Shown piece by piece: positions 51,935 through 59,684 of a DNA stretch of 64,000 bases. Source of the stretch: CAZTGB01 sp964612965 (GTDB lineage: Bacteria > Patescibacteriota > Microgenomatia > UBA8517); contig CAZTGB010000001.1 of assembly GCA_964612965.1 (NCBI GenBank), positions 31,270 through 95,269 on the forward strand, in the 5' to 3' direction. The notes under the pieces are model-generated. The model searched no databases, was not told where the DNA came from, and worked only from the letters and a program-made list of their open reading frames with translations. The position numbers were made by a program, and so were the translations under genes. Numbering within the stretch: the first letter of the stretch is position 1; each line of letters opens with the position of its first letter.

Positions 51935-52005
51935 ATACATGTTAAAATNNNNNNNNNNTTGCAACCAAAAGTGTCAATAAAAAAATAATTAATACATGTT
52001 AAAAT
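51935..52005. repeat. 14-bp direct repeats on both sides of a scaffold gap
   Basis: ATACATGTTAAAAT occurs at 51935-51948 and 51992-52005, flanking the N-run at 51949-51958. The first copy ends directly at the gap, so the join may be due to this repeat. Confidence 0.75.
51949..51958. other. Scaffold gap (10 N)
   Basis: Ten N between the Pr6Pr gene and the ABC exporter gene; true size unknown. Adjacent sequence on both sides is A+T-rich. Confidence 0.97.
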
Positions 52006-52019
52006 AGCTTCACTTTCCA

Positions 52020-53789
52020 ATGAAAAACATATTTAAAATAGTTAAACTTTCTAAACCACAACACAAGTGGATTCTTGTGGCCTGTGTTCTAATCGCCATT
52101 CAGGCTGCCTTGCAGCAAGCTACTCCAATTACACTTAAGTTTGTAGTCGATGAGTTGTCTAATCAAATTTCAACTGGAACCGGTAATTATCAAACCCTAC
52201 TTTATCTATTTGCTCTAATTCTTGCAATTAATTTGAGCGGAGTCATTTTAACTTCAGTAAGTGCGAGACTGGGGGATCATATAGCGTCTCGTCTAGGTCG
52301 TTATCTAACTGAAATGTATTACAGGAAGATCTTTACTCTCCCCCAAAAATATTTTGACTCAGAAGTCTCAGGAAAAATAATTAATCAACTAAATCGTGGG
52401 ATAAATTCCATTCGTGATTTTGTGAATGGAGCCACTAATTTTATAGCACCTGCCATGCTTCAAGCTATTTTTGGTGTTGGGGTACTTATGTATTTTGATG
52501 TGGGCATTGGACTTCTTGCTTTAACGGTCTTTCCCCTCTACATTGCAATTTCAAATTACTCAACAAAACGATGGGGAAAAATCCAAGAAGAAAAGAATAT
52601 TCATGAAGATGCAACAAGAGGGAGAATTCAGGAAGCCATCGGCAACATTAAGCTTGTTAAAACTTACAACACACAAACCAGAGAGTGGAACTTCATTTCA
52701 GATAAATATGAAGTAATTAATAAACTCTATGATCGTCAGTCGACTCAATACCACATACTAAATTTCATTCGTGAGTTTAGTCTTGAAATTGCTTTTGTGG
52801 CAATTCTCTTTGTCGTTTTTAGAAATACTTTCCTAGGAACCTTGAGCTTGGGGGAGATGATTTTAATAATTCAGCTACTAAACCAACTCCGCTGGCCTCT
52901 TTATGGAATGAGCTATATCTTAGAACAAATCCAAAGAGCAGAAGCAGACTCCAAAGCCTTCTTTGAAGTCCTTGATCTTCCCCAAGTTGAATCATTTCAA
53001 ACTAAAAAAGTAGCAGCACAAATAAAAGAACCTGAAATCAACTTTAACAATGTAAGTTTTAGTTATGGGGATGGCTCATCCGTTCTAAATAATGTCAATT
53101 TAACTTTAAATAAAAAAGAAACTGTAGCACTAGTTGGCCATTCAGGATCAGGAAAAACCACACTAATTAACTTAATACTTAAACTATATGAACCAACAAA
53201 GGGGGATCTTAGTTTATCAGGTAAAGCTTACAAAAAAGCTAATCATTCATGGGTCAGATCCCACATCGCTTTAGTCTTTCAAGATAATGAACTATTCTCT
53301 TCAACCATAAGAGAAAACGTTGCATATGGAGTTAGTAATGTTTCTGATGCTCAAATTATTAGAGCCCTAAAACAAGCTAATGCTTATGAATTTGTATCAA
53401 AGTTTAAAGATAGTCTTGATGCCCAAATTGGGGAACGGGGCGTAAAGCTCTCTGGAGGTCAGAAACAAAGGATTCAAATAGCCCGCGCCATTCTTCACAA
53501 TAAACCAATATTAATTTTAGATGAGGCGACAAGCAGCCTTGATTCCAAATCAGAGAGATTAGTCCAAGAAGCGCTTGAAAAACTATTCAAAAATAGACTT
53601 GTAGTTATCATTGCTCACAGATTCTCAACCATTCAAAATGTTGACAGGATTGTAGTCCTTGATGGAGGAACAATTGTAGACGAGGGTAATCCAAGAGAGC
53701 TCGCGGGCCGTATTGGGGTCTATTCAGAGTTACTTAAGTACCAAATAGAAGGAAACAAAAAATTACTTAGTAAATACGAGCTGAGATAA
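52020..53789 (+). CDS. ABC exporter (fused membrane and ATPase domains)
   Basis: A 589-residue half-transporter. Six membrane helices (residues 15-310) form an exporter-type domain. The ATPase has Walker A GHSGSGKTTL near 380, Q-loop LVFQDNELFSS, signature LSGGQKQRIQIARAI, Walker B ILILDEATSSLD and the switch His in IAHRFSTIQ. It should act as a homodimer or with a partner elsewhere, pumping a lipid, peptide or drug. It starts just after the scaffold gap. Confidence 0.94.
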   Translation: MKNIFKIVKLSKPQHKWILVACVLIAIQAALQQATPITLKFVVDELSNQISTGTGNYQTLLYLFALILAINLSGVILTSVSARLGDHIASRLGRYLTEMYYRKIFTLPQKYFDSEVSGKIINQLNRGINSIRDFVNGATNFIAPAMLQAIFGVGVLMYFDVGIGLLALTVFPLYIAISNYSTKRWGKIQEEKNIHEDATRGRIQEAIGNIKLVKTYNTQTREWNFISDKYEVINKLYDRQSTQYHILNFIREFSLEIAFVAILFVVFRNTFLGTLSLGEMILIIQLLNQLRWPLYGMSYILEQIQRAEADSKAFFEVLDLPQVESFQTKKVAAQIKEPEINFNNVSFSYGDGSSVLNNVNLTLNKKETVALVGHSGSGKTTLINLILKLYEPTKGDLSLSGKAYKKANHSWVRSHIALVFQDNELFSSTIRENVAYGVSNVSDAQIIRALKQANAYEFVSKFKDSLDAQIGERGVKLSGGQKQRIQIARAILHNKPILILDEATSSLDSKSERLVQEALEKLFKNRLVVIIAHRFSTIQNVDRIVVLDGGTIVDEGNPRELAGRIGVYSELLKYQIEGNKKLLSKYELR

Positions 53790-53819
53790 TATATATGACT
53801 AAAAGAGAATTGTAGGATG

Positions 53820-54305
53820 TCATGAAGTAGCGACCTTTTTAGACACTTTTTTAACTTTGGCAGTTTTATTAGCCTTAACTTCTTTTACTTCTTCAACTGG
53901 GGTTGAAACGACTTCCTTAACATCAATTTTCTCAGCTTTAGGTGTTAGCAAATCCACAATTCTGTCCAATTTAGCATTTAAAGTATCAAGTTGTACTTTA
54001 AACTGCGTATCAACTCTCTGTGGTTGCGGCCTCTCGTCTCTTTCAAATCTATTACCTCTTCCAAAACCCCCACTTCGCTCAGGTCTTGTCCCTGCCGAAT
54101 CTCTTCCTCCCATTTTTTCAAAACAATCAGAACAATAGACTGGCTTCTCACCAGTAGGTCTAAAAGGAACCTGACAAGCTTTTCCACAGTTACTACAAAT
54201 AGCGTCAAACATTTGTCTGTCACCGCGGTCACCACCCCTGAAGTTGTCTCTTCTAAAACCCCCTCCTCGTCCACCTCTTGATCTGTCGTCTCTGAAATAT
54301 CCCAT
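53820..54305 (-). CDS. CxxC-x17-CxxC zinc protein with RG-rich region
   Basis: A 161-residue protein. The first 30 residues are Arg/Gly-rich (RSRGGRGGGFRRDNFRGG), like RNA-binding RGG boxes. Next comes the zinc ribbon ICSNCGKACQVPF, then KPVYCSDCF, the CxxC-x17-CxxC family. A second Arg/Gly segment, a short coiled coil and a Lys/Val-rich tail follow. A nucleic-acid-binding role is likely; the family has no assigned function. Confidence 0.78.
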   Translation of the reverse strand: MGYFRDDRSRGGRGGGFRRDNFRGGDRGDRQMFDAICSNCGKACQVPFRPTGEKPVYCSDCFEKMGGRDSAGTRPERSGGFGRGNRFERDERPQPQRVDTQFKVQLDTLNAKLDRIVDLLTPKAEKIDVKEVVSTPVEEVKEVKANKTAKVKKVSKKVATS

Positions 54306-54371
54306 GTGCTATAAGTATAACAGTCTTGGTGTCCATTTGATATGGGGATTAAAAAAACTCAATCTCCAAGT

Positions 54372-54905
54372 TCAAAATAGATTTTCCGCCTCTTCTTCAG
54401 TCTTTCCTATTTCTTCTAATTTTTCCCTAATCTGGTAAACAGTTAGTTTTGACATATCTATATTTGCCTTTTTGGCTTCAATTAGCCCTAAAATATATTT
54501 TTTTGCCAACGTAGCCTCTTTGGGTAACAAGTATGTGATAGGGCGGATCTCGTGGCCAAATCTTTTGACTTTAAATTCAATAGCGGCAAATAAAATACCG
54601 CGATTAACCCTAACCGTTAAAATATCATCAAACATAATTGAATAAACTCTTTTGAAGAAAAGATCTTTTCTAGCAATTGTTACTTTACTTTCGTCAATAA
54701 TTACTCGATCAGGGAAGAGCTGAAAGGGAAAAACTGAAGATAATTCATAAATAATGTGCCCAGACTCAGAGACTATCCTGTTTAGCTTGTCAACTTGACG
54801 AATGACATCCCCAACCTCCCTCTGTTCTTCGTCTTTTGGGGCACCAGGTTCAATATAAACTGTTCCTGTGTTTACCACTACATATATTTTACTACCTTGT
54901 GTCAC
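54372..54905 (-). CDS. Conserved protein of unknown function, PH-like
   Basis: A 177-residue soluble protein. Its middle part (SSVFPFQLFPDRVIIDESKV, then FDDILTVRVNRGILFAAIEF) looks like a PH-type beta domain. The C-terminal 40 residues are helical and charged. No named family is certain; similar proteins occur in Microgenomates as far as I know. It is divergent from the membrane protein at 54948 across 42 bp. Confidence 0.6.
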   Translation of the reverse strand: MTQGSKIYVVVNTGTVYIEPGAPKDEEQREVGDVIRQVDKLNRIVSESGHIIYELSSVFPFQLFPDRVIIDESKVTIARKDLFFKRVYSIMFDDILTVRVNRGILFAAIEFKVKRFGHEIRPITYLLPKEATLAKKYILGLIEAKKANIDMSKLTVYQIREKLEEIGKTEEEAENLF

Positions 54906-54947
54906 GTTTTAGATGTTTTTTTGCTAAATAGACAGTTATAATAAACT

Positions 54948-55346
54948 GTGACAATCTATTCAGCCACAATTATATTCATGGGATTAATAATTGGGGGATT
55001 TGTCATTGAATCTTTTATGTCTCAAGTACATTATTTTCTATTTCGCAAACATATTAAAGAATACCATTATAGACTTGGGAGATATCTGTTTTATCTTATG
55101 TTTCCACTCATGGCTATAATATTTAGTTATTTTTTTGCAGGCACAAAAGTAGTATTTATCTTTTTTGCGTTTTCACTTCTTGGGACTTTTTTGGAATGGT
55201 TGGCTGGATTTTCATATCACATGGTCGTGGGGCAAAGACTTTGGACGTATCATAGATATAGTTTTGGAGGTTACACTAGTTTGTTTTCCGCCCCACTCTG
55301 GGGACTTGCTGGTGTCCTTTCCTGGTTTTTAGGAAAATTAATCTAA
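54948..55346 (+). CDS. Four-helix membrane protein, CmpB/putative ABC-permease-like
   Basis: A 132-residue protein with four membrane helices. The ending TYHRYSFGGYTSLFSAPLWG and GTFLEWLAGFSYHMV resemble the CmpB-like putative ABC-transporter permease family, whose role is unproven. The start is GTG at 54948, 5 nt after TATAAT (54937-54942), so the mRNA is probably leaderless. Its end abuts the SET gene, tail to tail. Confidence 0.6.
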   Translation: MTIYSATIIFMGLIIGGFVIESFMSQVHYFLFRKHIKEYHYRLGRYLFYLMFPLMAIIFSYFFAGTKVVFIFFAFSLLGTFLEWLAGFSYHMVVGQRLWTYHRYSFGGYTSLFSAPLWGLAGVLSWFLGKLI

Positions 55347-55347
55347 T

Positions 55348-55731
55348 TTATTTCTGAACATCGAACCAATCAATATCTGAAGTATCATCCGGTTCGCCGT
55401 TATAATTAATGGTTATTTCTTCACCTTTCTTAATGGGTTCAATTGCTCTATATACCATAGAATTCGTTTTAAAATTCTGTTTCCAATCCGCATTTGGAGT
55501 AAAAGAATGATTGTAAATTGATCCATAGCCCAAAACTAGAGAGCCACTTCTCGTGCTTCGCCATGGATATATATAGTAGTTAAAAATTGTTTTTTCAATC
55601 TGTTTTCTCTCTTTGGGGGTAATATTAATAACAGGGCAACTTTCAACTATTTGTCCTACCTTAAAATCGCGAAGTGCAAACACACCACGCCCTTTGTTTG
55701 GAGTTATTTTAACTTCAACTGTTTTTAACAT
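55348..55731 (-). CDS. SET-domain protein 2
   Basis: A 127-residue SET-domain protein, paralogue of the one at 50283-50690. It has KGRGVFALRDFKVGQIVESCP, split here from GYGSIYNHSFTPNADW, and EEITINYNGEPDD near the end. It should bind S-adenosylmethionine and methylate a lysine; target unknown. Two different SET genes 5 kb apart in a small genome are notable. It lies 54 bp downstream of the cobalamin-type operon, same strand. Confidence 0.85.
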   Translation of the reverse strand: MLKTVEVKITPNKGRGVFALRDFKVGQIVESCPVINITPKERKQIEKTIFNYYIYPWRSTRSGSLVLGYGSIYNHSFTPNADWKQNFKTNSMVYRAIEPIKKGEEITINYNGEPDDTSDIDWFDVQK

Positions 55732-55785
55732 AATCTAATTATATTACATATAACTTAATTTTAATGAAGAAAATGTTCATACTTA

Positions 55786-56358
55786 TTATGAGATATAAGA
55801 AGCTTTGGCAAGATCTTTTGGCAAACGACTAACATATAAAGCCAGCTCATATGCCATAAAAAACATACTAGTGTAGAATAAATCTCCAAATAGAGTCCAC
55901 TTAAAAAATGGAATTCCCATAATATAGCTCTGAATAAGTCCATCCATACCCCGGCTATACATTCCTGTTGCCCATACCCCGAAATTAGTGATAAGGAAAA
56001 ACTGAATTGAGCCAGCAAGAGATGAAAAGACAACATTACTTGGGCTTTTCTTATTCCTCATCCAAATTCCAATGAGTCCAGATATCAAGAAACTTCCCCA
56101 GACATAAATCGTGGTTGAGTGAAACATAGCGGAAAGTGGATAAAAGTGACTAAAATCAAAAATCTTGGACCTAAAAGGATTTATGTATAGAAGTAAATAG
56201 TCAGAAAGAATCATGGCAACCAGAGGAATTGTTATTGCATATTTCTTTTTTAAATAAACCCCACCAAATAAAGCCATTGCACTAATTGGAGCAAAGTTAG
56301 GAATGTGGGGAACAAGTCTTAATAAAACTCCACCGACGATGATTAGTATGGAGAACAT
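55786..56358 (-). CDS. DUF6580 membrane protein, putative permease of a cobalamin operon
   Basis: A 190-residue protein with about five to six membrane helices. RLVPHIPNFAPISAMALFGG, then LVAMILSDYLL and FFLITNFGVWATGMY match DUF6580. The size and helix count resemble S components of ECF-type vitamin transporters, but this is inference. It starts 1 nt after the toroid gene and is the last gene under the cobalamin riboswitch. No ECF ATPase or T component is in the window. It could instead be an accessory membrane protein. Confidence 0.72.
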   Translation of the reverse strand: MFSILIIVGGVLLRLVPHIPNFAPISAMALFGGVYLKKKYAITIPLVAMILSDYLLLYINPFRSKIFDFSHFYPLSAMFHSTTIYVWGSFLISGLIGIWMRNKKSPSNVVFSSLAGSIQFFLITNFGVWATGMYSRGMDGLIQSYIMGIPFFKWTLFGDLFYTSMFFMAYELALYVSRLPKDLAKASYIS

Positions 56359-56359
56359 A

Positions 56360-57664
56360 TTATTTTTTCCTCCTTAATTCTATCATTTTAAATATTAGAA
56401 AAAAGATCAAAACAATTAAAACTGGCAGTACAAAGTTTTTAAAACCTTCGATTGGTTTTGTGTTGAGTTCTGAAGTTAAGGTTGGATTATCTTTAGACTT
56501 AGTTGATTCTCCTAAAACATCTACCGGAGTGTTAGTCGGTTGAAAATCTAATTCCACATCCACTAGCGTTTGATTTGAAGTTGAACTGGAGTTGGGAGAG
56601 GTTGTAAAACTTTGTGTGGTAGGAACCGGAGTCGGGGTCTGATTAGGAATGTTAGAAGCGATTGGGCTAGGGTTTTGAGTAGGCAAAGAAGTTGGGGATT
56701 GTGTAGGATCTGACTCCGATGGAGAAAAGATTTGTAATATCCAACTATTTCCACTTAAGGCAATTAGGGCGTAGCTTGTAGTAGTTGTATCGCTTCCACT
56801 CCAAGTTAGAAAACTTCCATCAGTCAGTTGATTTAATATTAACCAGTTTTTTGCATCAGTCGCTTCTTGAGAGCTTTTTAAATCCGATGAATTAAGACCA
56901 GACAAAACCCAAGAAGTAGTGTCAGCATCACTGGTCCCAAAATATCCAAATCCACCATCAAGGTTTTGATTTAATAGTAAATAATCTTTTGCTTTTGCTA
57001 TGGCATTATCAAGACCTGAATTAACCAACCCATTACCTCTTGCCTCCTCAAGTGCCTGAAGGGCTGCTGCTGTCATATCAGCCGAAGGGTCACAAAATTG
57101 ACAAGTAGTGTCAGGAGACCAGCTAAATCCACCATTTTCTGCTTGATGGGTAACAATAAATTCTACAAGATCCTGTTTAATTTGCGGGTTTACAGTGTCC
57201 CCACTCGCAATCAAGGCAAGAAGCCCAAAGATATCATCATTTAGAAGATATATTTCTCCAATTTGACTATTGTTATAGAAACTTTCTAAATTCTCAACAT
57301 AATTAACCCCACCAAAATTATTAGGCTTTTCCCCAATCGCAGCAATTGCCAATATTCTAATTTCCCAATCCGTAACTGAAGCGTTGTCCTGGGGTATATC
57401 AGACAACAAAAACTCTTTTAATGAGGCTCCAGTGTTTAGTGTTCCATTTACATCTATTTGGTTTGCTGAAAGTGCAATAGCAGCCCATTGGGATGCACTA
57501 CTATACCCTTGAGTTATTTTTCCTGTTGCGTCTTGTTTAGAAATTAAAAAGTTAATACCACTGCTTATGAATAGATCTTGAGCATAAGCAGGGAACAAGC
57601 ATCCCAAAGTTAAAGTTATTACTACAAAAAATAAAACAATGTAAACTTTTTTAATATTATTCAT
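56360..57664 (-). CDS. Surface alpha/alpha-toroid (transcobalamin/prenyltransferase-like repeat) protein
   Basis: A product of about 434 residues starting at ATG 57664, in a TAATG overlap with the upstream gene. A signal peptide (VYIVLFFVVITLTLGCLFPAYA, shown in two parts: VYIVLFFVVITLT and LGCLFPAYA) precedes repeats such as NGGFSWSPDT, SADMTAAALQALEEA, DGGFGYFGTSDADTTSW and DGSFLTWSGSDTTTTSYAL, as in prenyltransferase/terpene-cyclase folds and in transcobalamin. A Pro/Ser/Thr linker leads to a C-terminal membrane helix (VLPVLIVLIFFLIF), so it is anchored outside the cell. It probably binds corrinoid with the DUF4430 protein. Confidence 0.8.
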   Translation of the reverse strand: MNNIKKVYIVLFFVVITLTLGCLFPAYAQDLFISSGINFLISKQDATGKITQGYSSASQWAAIALSANQIDVNGTLNTGASLKEFLLSDIPQDNASVTDWEIRILAIAAIGEKPNNFGGVNYVENLESFYNNSQIGEIYLLNDDIFGLLALIASGDTVNPQIKQDLVEFIVTHQAENGGFSWSPDTTCQFCDPSADMTAAALQALEEARGNGLVNSGLDNAIAKAKDYLLLNQNLDGGFGYFGTSDADTTSWVLSGLNSSDLKSSQEATDAKNWLILNQLTDGSFLTWSGSDTTTTSYALIALSGNSWILQIFSPSESDPTQSPTSLPTQNPSPIASNIPNQTPTPVPTTQSFTTSPNSSSTSNQTLVDVELDFQPTNTPVDVLGESTKSKDNPTLTSELNTKPIEGFKNFVLPVLIVLIFFLIFKMIELRRKK

Positions 57665-58299
57665 TAATAATCGGGTCCAATATATTTCCAAGAAACAGAA
57701 TCATCGTTGTTTGCCTTTATATAACTACAACCCGAAGATGGACTATCTCCATTAACCAAGTAGGTCCACCAGACTTGGTTTTCTTTACCAATTCCATTTA
57801 TTTGATAAACTCCATAGCTACCATATGAACTATTAAACTGCATATTTAGACTACTTATCTTTCCTTGGTTCAAAGCATTTGATAAAACATCACACTGATT
57901 GGAGCCCATTTCTACATCAACAGAAAAATATATACCGCCATTTATTGATACCTGCACCTGATTTATAGGTGTCAGGGCACTTGTGGTTGTTGTATTTTGA
58001 AAATGATTACTGTAAGTGGGGCTAGGTTGAAGCGTGGTTGTAATTGATACCGTTTTGAGTTTAGAAATGAATGTGTTTTGTGGAAAATGCGTAGATGTAG
58101 AAGAAGACGTCGGTACAGCCAAAATAGTAGGAGTAGGTAGAACTTCAATCTGACTACTCAAGACCTTTTTAGTCTCAAATAGCGATAAATAAAATGTGAT
58201 AAAACCTGCAAAAATAATAAAAACGGCTATTATTAAAACGGCGAGTATACTTTTTTGCTTGTTAGATCGGAGAAAACTCCTTGGTTTACTTTTATTCAT
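57664..58299 (-). CDS. Membrane-anchored DUF4430 protein (transcobalamin C-terminal-like)
   Basis: A product of about 211 residues from ATG 58299. It has a basic start, one membrane helix (ILAVLIIAVFIIFAGFITFY), a Ser/Thr/Pro-rich linker and a C-terminal DUF4430 domain (INGGIYFSVDVEMGSNQCDV, YGVYQINGIGKENQVWWTYL, SVSWKYIGPDY). DUF4430 is the domain related to the small beta domain of transcobalamin and intrinsic factor. A longer frame runs back into the riboswitch and was rejected. GCAGGA, 4-5 nt before ATG 58299, is the last part of the riboswitch. Confidence 0.82.
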   Translation of the reverse strand: MNKSKPRSFLRSNKQKSILAVLIIAVFIIFAGFITFYLSLFETKKVLSSQIEVLPTPTILAVPTSSSTSTHFPQNTFISKLKTVSITTTLQPSPTYSNHFQNTTTTSALTPINQVQVSINGGIYFSVDVEMGSNQCDVLSNALNQGKISSLNMQFNSSYGSYGVYQINGIGKENQVWWTYLVNGDSPSSGCSYIKANNDDSVSWKYIGPDY

Positions 58300-58386
58300 A
58301 TTTCCTGCTCGGGTTCTAAGGGATCCGGGTATAACGGTAGCGGCACTCCTGTGGAATTTCACCACAATTCACCTATCTTAAATTAA
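58300..58386 (-). promoter_or_regulatory. Cobalamin riboswitch (class II-like) controlling the DUF4430 operon
   Basis: The minus strand carries GGTGAATTGTGGTGAAATTC, then GCCGCTACCGTTATACCCGG and CCCGAGCAGGA. These match the core of short cobalamin riboswitches of the env8 type (GTGAAATTC, GGTTATAC and CGAGCAAGGA in the model RNA). CAGGA also serves as the Shine-Dalgarno for the ATG at 58299, so ligand binding would block translation. Promoter TTGACA/TAAATT lies just upstream. Confidence 0.85.
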
Positions 58387-58392
58387 CACCCC

Positions 58393-58422
58393 AATTTACT
58401 TTTAGTTAGGGCTATCTGTCAA
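58393..58422 (-). promoter_or_regulatory. Promoter of the cobalamin operon
   Basis: TTGACA (58417-58422) and TAAATT (58393-58398) are 18 bp apart on the minus strand. Transcription would start near 58386, at the 5' edge of the riboswitch. Confidence 0.55.
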
Positions 58423-58455
58423 GTGCTATTATATTAATAGGGAGGTGATGACTAA

Positions 58456-58635
58456 GTGAAATTAAACAAAAGATCAAAAGAAGATTTATCTAAGGTGTTG
58501 ATGTATGGAGCAGCCGCCTCGGTTTTATTATCAGTCGTGGGTTATCTTGGGTTTGATATTTGGTTGGCTTCAACTCAATGGCTCTTAGTTGCTTCAGTTC
58601 TTGCGCTTTTTGGTGTTTATTTGAAGTTAAACTGA
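58456..58635 (+). CDS. Small two-helix membrane protein (59 aa)
   Basis: A GTG-started ORF of 59 codons. GGGAGGTGAT, a strong Shine-Dalgarno, lies about 6-8 nt upstream. The product begins VKLNKRSKEDLSKVLMYGAA and has two hydrophobic stretches (ASVLLSVVGYLGFDIWL and WLLVASVLALFGVYL). No family recognised. It is divergent from the cobalamin operon. Confidence 0.55.
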   Translation: MKLNKRSKEDLSKVLMYGAAASVLLSVVGYLGFDIWLASTQWLLVASVLALFGVYLKLN

Positions 58636-58725
58636 AGCTAGCGGAGAATGCGCGGTAATTACGCGGGGAAATAGAATCGTGTAAAATTTGACAAACTGTA
58701 TAGTAAGTGGTATTTTTGCCTCACA

Positions 58726-59055
58726 GTGAAATCAAGAGACATCTTATTAGGTCTAATAGTATTAGTTCTTCTAATTGCGGGAGTACTTTGGATTAGAAAA
58801 GCTAGAATGGATAAAGCTTTAAAGCTTGAGGTAACCCCAACTCCAACAACTGAAGAAAAAATTTCAAAAAGTTTTAATAATCTTCAGGTTCCAGACAACA
58901 TTAAGAAAGTTGAGTTAAATGATGTCGCTGTCCCTTTATCGAAAAATTCGAACTTCATTTCTACCGATCATGTCTCGTCGCAGCTCAGGCTCGCTTCGCT
59001 CGCCTTCGCTTTGATATTTTTTGCGCGCGTGTTTGAGCGCTTCGCGCTCACATGA
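58726..59055 (+). CDS. Single-pass membrane protein, probably truncated by the palindrome-rich island
   Basis: The first 75 residues or so look like a normal local gene: a GTG start, one membrane helix (LLGLIVLVLLIAGVLWI), a TPTPT linker, then DNIKKVELNDVAVPLSKN. From about 58956 the base composition changes and the frame runs into GC-rich palindromic DNA, where residues such as RLASLAFALIFFARVFERF are unlike the gene. The original C-terminus appears to be lost. Function unknown. Confidence 0.45.
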   Translation: MKSRDILLGLIVLVLLIAGVLWIRKARMDKALKLEVTPTPTTEEKISKSFNNLQVPDNIKKVELNDVAVPLSKNSNFISTDHVSSQLRLASLAFALIFFARVFERFALT

Positions 59056-59684
59056 TAACACAGGAACAGGCACAGAGACCACCGTTGAGTTCCTGACGGT
59101 GCTTGACGGATTACCGTCATGACCCTTGAAGGCACCGTCAACAGGCCGATAATACGGCCTTTTCACCGTCCTACGGTGGAACGGTGACGGTAACGGTACC
59201 ATTGACACCCCTCCCGCCCAATCTAAGGATGAAGGCGACCCCGACTGCGCTCACCTGGCCCCACTAGGGTGGGGCTTGCGTGGAGGCTATCTGACTTTGA
59301 GGCTAAGTAGGCGCGTCCCTCGGCTCGGAGCAATTAGGCTCATACTGCTTCGCAGGCTCCTCGCCTCAACATAATACCGGTTTAAGAGTAAGTTCGCTCC
59401 GTGGGGTATTCCTTTTCTCTGCCCCCGCCTTTAATCTTGACCCCTACTGGACCCACTCAAGAGTGGACACTCAATGGGCTCGCCCAGGGTCATGTCCAAA
59501 TTATATGTCCAAGTTCTCTGGGCTCGCGTAGGGAGGGCGCATTCTTCACACAGAAAACATCATTTAAGGTAGTCCTGTCATGCGCCCTCCTTTTTGGCTG
59601 GTACTATCCGGAGGGAGCGGGGACAGAGGGAATCCCCTCGCTTTCGTTCGGGGAGAACAAAAACAGAAAAGTAGTTGTATTGCG
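58956..59684. repeat. Gene-free, GC-rich island packed with inverted repeats
   Basis: This stretch of about 730 bp has no convincing gene. GC is 33/60 at 59101-59160 and 39/60 at 59221-59280, well above the neighbours. Perfect or near-perfect hairpins are at 59034-59050 (TGAGCGC/GCGCTCA), 59094-59140 (TGACGGTGC/GCACCGTCA, with TGACGG/CCGTCA nested), 59143-59160 (AGGCCG/CGGCCT), 59164-59178 (CACCGT/ACGGTG), 59258-59275 (GCCCCAC/GTGGGGC), 59453-59466 (CCACTC/GAGTGG) and 59532-59590. ACGGT/ACCGT recurs many times at 59080-59200. Confidence 0.7.
59532..59595 (+). terminator. Long-loop hairpin followed by T5, terminator-like
   Basis: GGAGGGCGC (59532-59540) pairs perfectly with GCGCCCTCC (59582-59590), followed by TTTTT. 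The 41-nt loop is long for a terminator, so this could also be the end of a structured RNA in the island. Confidence 0.4.

Noticed and set aside
58300..58365. N-terminal extension of the DUF4430 protein
   Set aside because: This segment is the cobalamin riboswitch; the true start is 58299 just after its Shine-Dalgarno.
58956..59684. A retron or CRISPR array in the palindromic island
   Set aside because: No reverse transcriptase or cas gene is near, and the repeats are not regularly spaced with unique spacers.
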